The notes beneath the pieces are model-generated. The model worked only from the letters and a program-made list of their open reading frames with translations. It did not search any database and was not told the DNA's origin. Below are positions 1 to 6,259 of a DNA stretch of 6,932 nt, in pieces; the stretch's first letter is position 1, and every line of letters begins with the position of its first letter. Source of the stretch: Chloroflexota bacterium (GTDB taxonomy: Bacteria; Chloroflexota; UBA6077; JADZDV01); the NCBI GenBank assembly GCA_020850915.1, contig JADZDV010000587.1:1-6932 (forward strand), given 5' to 3'. A program made the position numbers and the translations under genes.

Positions 1-107
1 AAGTCGTAGTCATGCTCGGCGTACCAGTCCACGACCTCTTCAGGCGGACTGTCGCCGTCGCTCAGGTCGCTGTGTGTATGGGTGTTGCCGCGAACCCAGC
101 GCGTCAA
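1..107 (-). CDS. PHP-domain metal-dependent phosphoesterase, N-terminal fragment
   Basis: Only the first 35 or so residues lie in the window; the gene runs off the left edge. The minus strand reads LTRWVRGNTHTHSDLSDGD, then SPPEEVVDWYAEHDYD. The HTH...SDGD pattern followed by PEEVVDWYAEH is the first metal-binding motif and first helix of PHP (polymerase and histidinol phosphatase) domains, which hydrolyse phosphoesters using bound metals. The two histidines of HTH would be metal ligands. I chose the TTG at 107-105 because it puts the conserved WVRGNTHTH eight residues or fewer from the N-terminus, as is usual in this family. It leaves 7 bases after the upstream TPR gene's stop. No ATG or GTG exists in frame before an upstream TGA (173-171); another TTG at 128-126 would give a 14-base overlap. 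Neither has a clear Shine-Dalgarno sequence, so translational coupling to the TPR gene is likely. The exact substrate is unknown. Confidence 0.8.
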   Translation of the reverse strand, partial: MTRWVRGNTHTHSDLSDGDSPPEEVVDWYAEHDYD

Positions 108-114
108 AATGGGG

Positions 115-1005
115 CTAGCGGGAGCCAACGCGGGCGAGGATTCCGGCTGCGCGCTGCTCCGTCTCCGGGCTCATGAACGTCTGGGCTAGACCGCGCGCCT
201 CCCACGCGGCGGCCCGAGCCTCGGCCGGCTGCCCCTCCCGCACCAGCAGGTCCGCCATATCGCAGGTGACGGCGGCGGCCAGGATGTAGTCGGTGCGCGT
301 CCGTGCCAGCGTCGCCGCTTCCTGCAGCACTGACAGCGCGCTGGCAACATCATCCTGGGCGGCCAGCATCTCCGCCGCGAGCTGCGCTGCCCAGACGTGC
401 TGCTTGTAGGCGAGATGGCGGCGACGGTTGTCGATCGCCTGCATCTGTTCCAGCGCGATGCGGGCCTCGTCCGGACGAGCCGACCGCCAGGCCAGACGCG
501 CCCGGGCCAGCAGCACGCGCGCCTCGAGATGCACATCGCCGCTCCGCGCAATCGCCGCCTCCGCGGCGTCGAGGACACTCCGCGCCTCGTCAAGCTCGCC
601 GAGCCGGGCCAGGAGCGTGACCAGGCGCAGGTGAACGTCGCAGTACAGCCGCCGGTCGTCGCCCTCTTCTAGCTCGCTGGTCGCCGTTCGAAGGATCGCG
701 CGCGCTGCCGCGCAATCGCCCGCTGACTCCTGCGCCTCAGCCTGAGACAGTCGCGAGAGCGCTCGATTCCGCCGGCCAAGCGGAGTTGGACCGCGGCGCC
801 AGCAGTAGTTGACGAGCAGATCGATCGGCTTGCTGATCGGCCAGGAGAGAACGTACAGCGGCAGCACGTCGAGGTTGAAGAAGAGACGCAGCAGCCAGTA
901 GATGCTGGCGACGCCCAGGACGATCCACAGTGTCGTTTCCAGTCCTTGCGCAATCAGCTCGTGCGCGATTCCGACGGCTCCGGCTGCTCCTCGACCAATA
1001 CCCAT
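115..1005 (-). CDS. membrane-anchored TPR-like repeat protein
   Basis: A 296-residue protein with no recognisable enzyme domain. A hydrophobic stretch at about residues 24-44 (core TTLWIVLGVASIYWLLRLFF) should be a transmembrane helix, and residues 46-66 are also hydrophobic and may form a second one or a re-entrant segment. From about residue 83 to the end it is alanine- and arginine-rich paired helices with TPR spacing: GDCAAA near 96, GELDEA at 136-141, RPDEA near 177-181, QDDVASA near 217-223 and GQPAEA at 258-263. That suggests about five degenerate repeats forming a protein-binding scaffold, probably cytoplasmic. The ATG at 1005-1003 has only a weak AGGA 11 bases upstream (1020-1017). 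It starts 22 bases after the CaiB-type gene and is followed within 7 bases by the PHP gene, so it is probably co-transcribed with both. No function can be assigned; a role in assembling or localising a partner is possible but unproven. Confidence 0.75.
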   Translation of the reverse strand: MGIGRGAAGAVGIAHELIAQGLETTLWIVLGVASIYWLLRLFFNLDVLPLYVLSWPISKPIDLLVNYCWRRGPTPLGRRNRALSRLSQAEAQESAGDCAAARAILRTATSELEEGDDRRLYCDVHLRLVTLLARLGELDEARSVLDAAEAAIARSGDVHLEARVLLARARLAWRSARPDEARIALEQMQAIDNRRRHLAYKQHVWAAQLAAEMLAAQDDVASALSVLQEAATLARTRTDYILAAAVTCDMADLLVREGQPAEARAAAWEARGLAQTFMSPETEQRAAGILARVGSR

Positions 1006-1013
1006 GGAGTTGC

Positions 1014-1026
1014 TGATCCTGGATCA
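1014..1026. repeat. short perfect inverted repeat between the CaiB-type and TPR genes
   Basis: TGATCC and GGATCA flank a single central base, giving a 13-base dyad inside the 22-base gap between two genes. The central base is too short a loop for a fully paired hairpin, so it would act as a protein site if it acts at all. It contains the weak AGGA ribosome-binding sequence of the TPR gene. It may be chance. Confidence 0.3.
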
Positions 1027-1027
1027 G

Positions 1028-2221
1028 TTATACCGCACCCTCTCGACGAAGCTCGGCAATGCGCGCATCATCGTATCCGAGGAGCTCGCGCAAGACCGCG
1101 TCCGTATCCGCGCCGAGGAGCGGCGGTGCCAGGCGCGGATCGGTCGAATCCCGCGACATCCGCAGCGGGGAGGCGATCATCTTGAGCTGGCCAGCCGTTG
1201 GATGCTCCACGGTCTTGACGACGCCGCGCTCGGTGACCTGCGGATGCGCCAGGATCTGAGGAATCGTGTTGATCGGACCCACGGGAATCTCCGCTGCGCG
1301 CAGCGTTTCCAGCCACTCCTGGCTCGTGCGAGTGGCAAACAGGGCGTCCAGACGAGCGGTCAGCTCCGCGCGGTTGTTCAGGCGCCCGCGATTCGTCGCG
1401 TATCGCTCTTCGACAGCCAGCTCCGGCTGCGCGAGCGCCGCGCACAGCCGTTGCCACTGAACGTCGCTGCCGATGGCGATGGCGACGTGACCGTCCTTGG
1501 TAGCGAACACCTCGTACGGCCCGGCGTTCGGATGGGCGTTCCCGAGTCGGACCGGCTCCTGGCCGGCGATGAGCCAGCCAGCGGCGACGTTCACCAGGGC
1601 GGCCAGCTCAGCATCCAGCAGTGAGATCTCCACCCGTTGTCCTTCGCCCGACACATCGCGCGAGCGCAGCGCGGACAGGATGCCAATGGCAGAGTAGAGA
1701 CCGGTAATGATGTCCACAGCCGCGACGCCAACCTTCATCGGCCGACCGTCCGGCTCGCCAGTGATGCTCATCAGGCCGCCCATCGCCTGGATGACCACGT
1801 CAAAACCCGGCTCGTCCTTCATCGGGCCGTTCGAGCCGTAGCCGGTGATCGAGCAGTAGACGAGGCGAGGGTTGCGGCGGTGCAGCTCCTTGTAACCAAG
1901 CCCCAGCTCGTCAAGGGTCCCCGTTCGGTAGTTCTCAATCAGGACGTCCGACTTCTCGGCCAGCGCGCGCACCATCTCTGCACCGGCGGGATGCTTGAAG
2001 TCCGCCGTGATGCTGCGTTTGTTGCGGCCAACAGCGAGAAAATAGACGCTCTCGCCATCGTCCGTAAACGGCGGGCCCCAGCGGCGGAGATCGTCGCCGA
2101 CTTTCGAGCGCTCCACCTTGATGATTTCGGCGCCGAGATCGCCGAGGATCATGGTGCAGTACGGTCCGGCCAGAATCCGAGACAGGTCGAGCACACGAAT
2201 GCCGTTGAGGGCGCGCGACAT
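1028..2221 (-). CDS. CaiB/BaiF family (family III) CoA-transferase
   Basis: A 397-residue protein, normal length for family III CoA-transferases, which move CoA between carboxylic acids through aspartyl-CoA thioester and anhydride intermediates (formyl-CoA:oxalate, carnitine and benzylsuccinate enzymes). The N-terminus GIRVLDLSRILAGPY, then GDLGAEIIKVE (27-37) and NKRSITADFK (67-76), is the family's Rossmann-like start. Further blocks are DVLIENYRTGTLDELGLGY (92-110), SITGYG (124-129) and GFDVVIQAMGGLMSITG (139-155). The catalytic aspartate is most likely D170 in VGVAAVDIITG. The later loop has HPNAGPYEVF (230-239) rather than the glycine-rich GGGGQ loop of formyl-CoA transferase, so a formyl/oxalate role is unlikely. 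The start is secure: AAGGAG lies 7 bases before the ATG. These proteins are intertwined homodimers. It sits 62 bases after the family I CoA-transferase beta gene. The substrate pair cannot be assigned. Confidence 0.95.
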   Translation of the reverse strand: MSRALNGIRVLDLSRILAGPYCTMILGDLGAEIIKVERSKVGDDLRRWGPPFTDDGESVYFLAVGRNKRSITADFKHPAGAEMVRALAEKSDVLIENYRTGTLDELGLGYKELHRRNPRLVYCSITGYGSNGPMKDEPGFDVVIQAMGGLMSITGEPDGRPMKVGVAAVDIITGLYSAIGILSALRSRDVSGEGQRVEISLLDAELAALVNVAAGWLIAGQEPVRLGNAHPNAGPYEVFATKDGHVAIAIGSDVQWQRLCAALAQPELAVEERYATNRGRLNNRAELTARLDALFATRTSQEWLETLRAAEIPVGPINTIPQILAHPQVTERGVVKTVEHPTAGQLKMIASPLRMSRDSTDPRLAPPLLGADTDAVLRELLGYDDARIAELRREGAV

Positions 2222-2228
2222 GGACGGT

Positions 2229-2234
2229 CTCCTT
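2229..2234 (-). promoter_or_regulatory. Shine-Dalgarno sequence of the CaiB-type gene
   Basis: AAGGAG on the minus strand with a 7-base spacer to the ATG at 2221-2219. It fixes the start of the family III CoA-transferase and gives this gene a much stronger ribosome-binding site than the two CoA-transferase genes before it. Confidence 0.7.
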
Positions 2235-2283
2235 GCTAGCGCAGGGTCTTGCTTGCACTTGGCCTATCGGCAATGAACTCGTT

Positions 2284-3078
2284 CTACGATGGAAGGGCGT
2301 AGCGTCGATCGGCCGCTGCCCGCAGCTCCTCCCGACAGACTCGCAACTCGTCCGCTGTCGGCTCCGGTAGACAGACGCAGTCCCGGCGGACCCTCATCTC
2401 CCAGCCGAAGCCACCGCCAATCGCGGTGTCGTCCACGCCCGGGTGCCTTCCCGCAAGCTCCATCTCGCCACGCTCGTCGAAGGTGAAGCGACCGAGCGGC
2501 GTCACCAGAGTCGCCGGTCCGCTGCCAGTCGCGTAGCCAAGCGCTTCCCGCTCCGCCCGGCCGCCCAGATAGCCCGGACTGGTGACATAGTCCACGCGTT
2601 CCGGAAACGCGCGACGATTGTCATAGGGACAGATGAGCATCAGGTTGCGGGCGAGCGAGCCAAGCTCGGTCCCGCCGCCGGAGCCAGGCAGTCGCACCCT
2701 GGGCTGCAGGTAGTCCCCGATCGCCGTGGTGTTGACGTTGCCGAAGCGATCGACAATCGGCGCCTCCAGGAGCGTCCCGTCCAGTCGGTCGTTGCCGAGC
2801 AGCATGTACAGCATCGCCATGCTGTCCGAGCACATCGTGGCGCGCTCGGCCGCCGTCAGGTCGCAGGGCGAGGTCGGGACGATCGGCGTGAGATGGTCTT
2901 CGACAATCCCGTTCTCGTAGACGATGACCAGGTTCGGCGCGTGCAGACGCCGAGCGATCCTGGCGATGACAAACGGCCAGTGGAAACCCACGAACAGGAC
3001 GCTGCCATCGCGAACGTCGCGCGCGCCGGTGACGAGCATGCGCTCGAACCGGCTGGGTGCGCCGCTCTCTACAGCCAT
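2284..3078 (-). CDS. family I CoA-transferase, beta subunit (glutaconate CoA-transferase B-like)
   Basis: A 264-residue protein matching the B subunit of glutaconate CoA-transferase, recognised from recalled sequence: HAPNLVIVYENG (46-57), DRFGNVNTTAIGDY (110-123), PGSGGG (131-136) and DYVTSPGYLGG (163-173). E55 in VYENG lines up with the catalytic glutamate (Glu54 of the Acidaminococcus B subunit), which forms a glutamyl-CoA thioester. This favours a true transferase over the related IpdAB ring hydrolases, whose B subunit lacks that residue. With the alpha subunit it would move CoA between short acyl groups in the cytoplasm, for example from acetyl-CoA to a dicarboxylate. The open frame extends 64 codons further upstream, but those residues overlap the alpha gene and do not resemble the family. 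The ATG at 3078, 4 bases after the alpha stop, gives the expected length. There is only a weak GGTGG before it, so translation is probably coupled to alpha. The natural substrate is unknown. Confidence 0.93.
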   Translation of the reverse strand: MAVESGAPSRFERMLVTGARDVRDGSVLFVGFHWPFVIARIARRLHAPNLVIVYENGIVEDHLTPIVPTSPCDLTAAERATMCSDSMAMLYMLLGNDRLDGTLLEAPIVDRFGNVNTTAIGDYLQPRVRLPGSGGGTELGSLARNLMLICPYDNRRAFPERVDYVTSPGYLGGRAEREALGYATGSGPATLVTPLGRFTFDERGEMELAGRHPGVDDTAIGGGFGWEMRVRRDCVCLPEPTADELRVCREELRAAADRRYALPS

Positions 3079-3082
3079 CGCG

Positions 3083-4051
3083 CTACCACCATTGGGATCG
3101 CTCCATAAGCGCGGCGCGAGCCTCGGCGCCGAGCTTCTCGACGAACCCCGAGTGGCTCTTCGTGCCGAAGACCCACTCGTCCAGGTACTGCTGAAAGCCC
3201 TCTTCCGAAGCGGACATCTCGCCATAGAGCGCGTGGTGGTCCAGGTCGCGCAGGTAGTAGCCGTAGGCATCCGAGGGATGGGCTGCCCACGGCTCCACGA
3301 CGATCGCCTCGACGCGGAAGCCGGGGATGATCGTCAGCTCCGGTCGTTGGCGCACCACTTCGGTGGAGACCAGCTCCTCGGCGACGACGATCACTCGCTC
3401 GCAGGCGTTCATCGCCTCGCGCTGCTCACCGCGCGGACCCATCAGTTGGGCGTTGCCAAATTCGTCCACCCGCTGGACGTGGAACACGCCGAGCGGAGGT
3501 CTGAGCGGCGGGACCACGCAGACCGGCGCGCCGTCAAACGGCGACTCCACAACCGCGAACTTCTGCTGGTAGAAGGTGCGCAGCTGGAAGTGGCCGGCGC
3601 CCTGGACAGGTGTGGTCGGCATGAACGGCAGGCCAGCCGCGCCGGCGAAGAGCGCCGAGGTGTAGGCGCCAAAGCTCATTTCGTCCAGCTCGATCCGATT
3701 CGGGATGCCCTTCTCGAGCGAGCGACGGAAGCAGTGGGCTGCCACCGGGCCGACCGAGTTCCAGATGTGGCAGGTCAACGCCCGCGCGACGCACCCCGCC
3801 CCGATCAACTGGTCCACGAGCACGCCGCCGGACGTCTTGAGGACGTAGAGCTGGCGCCGGCGCTGCCGGATCAGCTCGTGGGCAAAGGCCGTCGGGTCGC
3901 TGAAGGCGAACCCGCCGATCAGCACCTCCGCGCCGTCCGGTACGTACCGCTCGACCATCTCGCGCATGTTGAGCACCGGCTTGGGTCCAACACGACCGGT
4001 CGCACTGTAGGGCGCCGGACCGCGCGTCTGTTCCAACTGGGGTTCTGTCAT
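3083..4051 (-). CDS. family I CoA-transferase, alpha subunit (glutaconate CoA-transferase A-like)
   Basis: A 322-residue protein, close to the roughly 320 residues of glutaconate CoA-transferase subunit A. Family features run in order: VPDGAEVLIGGFAFSDPTA (37-55, the glycine-rich CoA-binding start), GLPFMPTTPVQGAG (140-153), VFHVQRVDEFGNAQLMG (189-205), IIPGFRVEAIVVEPWAAHPS (241-260), DAYGYY (261-266) and the C-terminal block EEGFQQYLDEWVFGTKSH (283-300). Residues 1-28 form a short extension before the usual family start; a second ATG at M29 is possible, but MTEPQ gives a sensible gap from the gene before. The ribosome-binding sequence is weak (GAGAG). The subunit pairs with the beta gene 4 bases downstream to form an alpha-beta heteromer with the active site at the interface. 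It lies 57 bases after the amidohydrolase gene. Confidence 0.94.
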   Translation of the reverse strand: MTEPQLEQTRGPAPYSATGRVGPKPVLNMREMVERYVPDGAEVLIGGFAFSDPTAFAHELIRQRRRQLYVLKTSGGVLVDQLIGAGCVARALTCHIWNSVGPVAAHCFRRSLEKGIPNRIELDEMSFGAYTSALFAGAAGLPFMPTTPVQGAGHFQLRTFYQQKFAVVESPFDGAPVCVVPPLRPPLGVFHVQRVDEFGNAQLMGPRGEQREAMNACERVIVVAEELVSTEVVRQRPELTIIPGFRVEAIVVEPWAAHPSDAYGYYLRDLDHHALYGEMSASEEGFQQYLDEWVFGTKSHSGFVEKLGAEARAALMERSQWW

Positions 4052-4108
4052 GAGGCGCTCTCAGTGGGAGGTAGCCCGATTGCCCTGGGGCCCGCTCCCT
4101 GGTACCGA

Positions 4109-5083
4109 TCAGTCAGGTATGACGCAGGGATCCTTGTCCACGACGATGCCGGGCCGGTACTTCTCCAGGTTCATCGCGCGAATGGGATTGGTCCGGAGGA
4201 ACTTCTGGACGCTCTCCAGCTTGAACTCGCGGCGCTTGCCGCCCCACTCGAAGCCCTGTTCCAGGAACGGCACGAAGTCCTGGAGCCAGTACTGAGGGAA
4301 GATCGCCGGGTAATCCGAGCCCATCACGAACTTATCAGCCAGCACGGAGTTCATGTACTGGAATGTGGAGGGCGAGGCGGCGTAGATGTAGCGCGGCAGC
4401 CAGCCGGACAGATCCAGGTACACGTTCTCGTGGCGCCAGACCACGGCCAGCGCCTCGTCGGTCCAGGGCCAGCCAAAGTGAGTCATGATGATTCGCAGGT
4501 CAGGGAAGTCCGTGGCGACCTCGTCCAGGAACTCCGGCTTGCAGCTCCGGATGTAGCAGCGTGTCATGCGCGTCGTGCCGGTATGCACCAGGATGGAGAG
4601 ATCCAGCTCGACGCACTTCTCGTAGATCGGCCACAGCTTCTCACGATCGTTGGGGAAGAAGTCCTGATACGCCGGGTGGAACTTCAGTCCGATCAGTCCC
4701 ATGTTCGCGCACCGCTCGACCTCGCGCAGGGCGCTCTTCGTCGGCATGTTCGGGTCCACGCCGCCCAGGCCAAAGTAGAGGTCGGGATGGTCCCGGCAGT
4801 ACTTCGCGATGAAGTCGTTCGGTAGGCAGTGGCCCCAGGACACACAGGCGTTCATGTTGACGACGCCGACGAGGTCGATATCGCCACCGGCCTTCAATTC
4901 CGCGTAGCTCTCCGCCGACGACTTGGGAACCAGCCCGCCAGGCAGCCCGGCGTGGGGCGACTCCGGGCTCTGGCCGAAGAATTCGTGTCCCTCGGTGTAC
5001 GAGATGCCCTGACCGTACAGGGTCTCCTCCGTGAAGGGATGGGTGTGCAGGTCTATGACATGCTGGAATCGCACAGCACGCAT
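4109..5083 (-). CDS. metal-dependent amidohydrolase (Amidohydro_2, ACMSD-like TIM barrel)
   Basis: A 324-residue protein of the amidohydrolase superfamily, which covers hydrolases and non-oxidative decarboxylases such as ACMSD and gamma-resorcylate decarboxylase. Visible metal-site motifs are DLHTH (11-15; H13 and H15), LKFHPAYQDFFP (133-144), LVHTG (H167), MTHFGWPW (H202) and GSDYP (D257), all in the expected order for a TIM-barrel enzyme with a catalytic metal. The motif YLDLSGWLP (222-230) is also typical. A single zinc or manganese is likely. It opens the likely operon and precedes two CoA-transferases, which suggests it cleaves or decarboxylates an intermediate whose product is then converted to a CoA ester. 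The start is uncertain: AAGGAG (5090-5085) is only one base before the ATG at 5083, which is too close, but 10 bases before an in-frame GTG at 5074-5072 (starting VRFQHVIDLHTH). The GTG may be the true start. The substrate cannot be determined. Confidence 0.9.
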   Translation of the reverse strand: MRAVRFQHVIDLHTHPFTEETLYGQGISYTEGHEFFGQSPESPHAGLPGGLVPKSSAESYAELKAGGDIDLVGVVNMNACVSWGHCLPNDFIAKYCRDHPDLYFGLGGVDPNMPTKSALREVERCANMGLIGLKFHPAYQDFFPNDREKLWPIYEKCVELDLSILVHTGTTRMTRCYIRSCKPEFLDEVATDFPDLRIIMTHFGWPWTDEALAVVWRHENVYLDLSGWLPRYIYAASPSTFQYMNSVLADKFVMGSDYPAIFPQYWLQDFVPFLEQGFEWGGKRREFKLESVQKFLRTNPIRAMNLEKYRPGIVVDKDPCVIPD

Positions 5084-5084
5084 G

Positions 5085-5090
5085 CTCCTT
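5085..5090 (-). promoter_or_regulatory. Shine-Dalgarno sequence of the amidohydrolase gene
   Basis: AAGGAG on the minus strand. Its spacing is 1 base to the ATG at 5083 but 10 bases to the in-frame GTG at 5074-5072. It therefore argues that translation begins at the GTG, three codons later. Confidence 0.6.
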
Positions 5091-5264
5091 GCTGAGATGT
5101 CTGACCAAGTGAAGCATGTCCGGCCTGAATTGTCGAGGCGGCTCGATGTCGCCTTGCCGAGAGCCGGTCGCCACGGCGCGGGTCAAGAACGACATGACGT
5201 CCGCGGCATGGATTGACACGCGAGTCACGAGGATCCGTTCACTGGCTGGCAAGCCCTGTGTTCC

Positions 5265-5290
5265 ACGGGCGTCGCCGCGGGCGCGCCCGT
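5265..5290 (-). terminator. GC-rich hairpin, possible terminator after the Rieske gene
   Basis: ACGGGCG (5265-5271) pairs with CGCCCGT (5284-5290), and inside it CGCC (5273-5276) pairs with GGCG (5280-5283), leaving a 3-base loop and one bulged base at 5272. That is 11 G/C-rich pairs. It lies 68 bases past the Rieske stop codon. There is no U-tract on the minus strand, so it could be a U-less terminator, a pause or RNA-stability element, or a chance product of high GC. Confidence 0.35.
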
Positions 5291-5357
5291 CGTCACCACG
5301 CCCAACTGTCGCCTGGGTCAGGGACGCTGGCTGGAGGATGCAGCGCCGATGCCGGTT

Positions 5358-6257
5358 TCAGGCGTGCGCCAGGCGCACCTCGACGTTGCCCGCGCGAACG
5401 CGTACCTGGTACGCGGGGGCCGGTGTGGCCGCTGGTCCATGCACCACGCTGCCGTCACGCATGTTGAAGACCGAGCCATGCCAGGGGCACTCGACGCACT
5501 CATCGCTCACCAGCCTGCCGGCCGCCAGCGGTCCGCCGGCGTGGACGCAGATCCCGCTCAAGGCCAGCACCTCATCGCCGTGGCGGAGCAGAACAAGCGG
5601 GACTCGCTCGCCGTTGACGGTGATCTCACCAGAGGCCAGCTTGCCCTCCACTAGGTCGGCATACCTGGCCGCGACGTGGAACTGCTCGTCCTCTGGCAGC
5701 CAGGCGTCGCGACTGACCCCTGTGCCCTGGCGAAAGACGAGGTCGCTCCCGAGGTACGCTGAGACGAAGACGATACCCAGCCCCATCGTCGACAGCCCGA
5801 CTCCGAGCGCCCGCCGCTCCGCGCGTCGCGCGAGGACGGAGCAGACGTAACAGCCGAGCCCAACGGTGTTGAGCATGGCGTGGACGATACCGACCCGCCG
5901 CTGGCTGCCAGAGGTCTCCTTCCAGTCGGCAGCGCCAGCGGCGGCGGTGGGGAGCGCCGTCACGACGCCTAGCAGCATGGCGATGTCAGCCGCCCGTTGG
6001 GCACCCATGAGATCCATGACCGTGCCAGTCCACCCGGCGCCAAGCGGCAGATCGGTGAGCGCGGGATGGAGCGGATGTCCCAGCCAGGTGCCGTGAAGGA
6101 AGTCCTTGACGCGCTGGCCGGACGGACCGCCGCGCTCGACCGCCGCACTCAGCAGGTGCTGGAATTGGTCGGAGAGGCCATCCATCCATCGCTGTCGTCC
6201 AATCACATCGGCGTCGAACAGCCGTCCAGCCTCTCTGGTCACATGCCCGATGGCCAT
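5358..6257 (-). CDS. DUF2231 membrane protein fused to Rieske [2Fe-2S] domain
   Basis: A 299-residue protein. Residues 1-55 look soluble. Residues about 56-172 form a DUF2231-type membrane domain: GHPLHPALTDLPLG (60-73) is its signature, followed by hydrophobic helices near 66-82, 88-110, 124-143 and 150-170. Residues about 195-297 form a Rieske domain with C237-x-H239 and C257-x2-H260 as cluster ligands (CVHAGG and CPWHGS), 17 residues apart. The extra disulfide cysteines of respiratory (bc1-type) Rieske proteins are absent, so this is the ferredoxin or oxygenase-like kind, expected to have lower potential. Four helices would put both ends on the same side of the membrane. It is probably an electron carrier for an unknown partner. 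The start is secure: AGGAGG 8 bases before the ATG at 6257. The open frame continues 87 codons upstream, but those residues are out of frame with the helicase remnant and do not look like protein. It starts 2 bases after the stop of the helicase-derived frame. Confidence 0.92.
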   Translation of the reverse strand: MAIGHVTREAGRLFDADVIGRQRWMDGLSDQFQHLLSAAVERGGPSGQRVKDFLHGTWLGHPLHPALTDLPLGAGWTGTVMDLMGAQRAADIAMLLGVVTALPTAAAGAADWKETSGSQRRVGIVHAMLNTVGLGCYVCSVLARRAERRALGVGLSTMGLGIVFVSAYLGSDLVFRQGTGVSRDAWLPEDEQFHVAARYADLVEGKLASGEITVNGERVPLVLLRHGDEVLALSGICVHAGGPLAAGRLVSDECVECPWHGSVFNMRDGSVVHGPAATPAPAYQVRVRAGNVEVRLAHA

Positions 6258-6259
6258 AG

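Larger units (their letters stand above)
5084..5357 (-). other. 274-base noncoding gap upstream of the CoA-transferase operon
   Basis: No open frame here has family-like content. It separates the Rieske gene from the amidohydrolase gene and is the largest gap in the window, so it is the natural place for a terminator for the first gene and a promoter for the operon. It contains a GC-rich hairpin (5265-5290) and a strong Shine-Dalgarno sequence (5085-5090). I looked for a promoter on the minus strand: TTGACC at 5186-5181 has no plausible -10 box 17 bases on (CTCTCG). No promoter can be supported. Confidence 0.6.

Noticed and set aside
902..3108. Plus-strand open frames at 902-1624, 1637-2239 and 2443-3108
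   Set aside because: All are antisense to the CaiB-type, CoA-transferase beta or TPR genes and show no family motifs.
3079..3270. 64-codon upstream extension of the CoA-transferase beta frame
   Set aside because: These residues overlap the alpha gene in another frame and do not resemble the family; the ATG at 3078 gives the normal subunit length.
2284..4051. Possibility that the alpha/beta pair is an IpdAB-type ring hydrolase from steroid breakdown
   Set aside because: The beta subunit keeps the catalytic glutamate (E55 in VYENG) of true glutaconate-type transferases, and no steroid-pathway genes are nearby.
2924..4825. 633-codon open frame on the plus strand, antisense to the amidohydrolase and CoA-transferase alpha genes
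   Set aside because: It lies opposite two genes with clear family motifs, and its translation is arginine-, histidine- and valine-rich with no recognisable domain. Long antisense frames are common where codons end in G or C.
5181..5218. Promoter-like hexamers TTGACC (minus, 5186-5181) and TTGACA (plus, 5213-5218)
   Set aside because: Neither has an acceptable -10 box at 16-18 bases, and the plus-strand one has no gene to drive.
4641..5252. 203-codon minus-strand frame across the amidohydrolase start region
   Set aside because: It is out of frame with the amidohydrolase over most of its length and has no family-like content.
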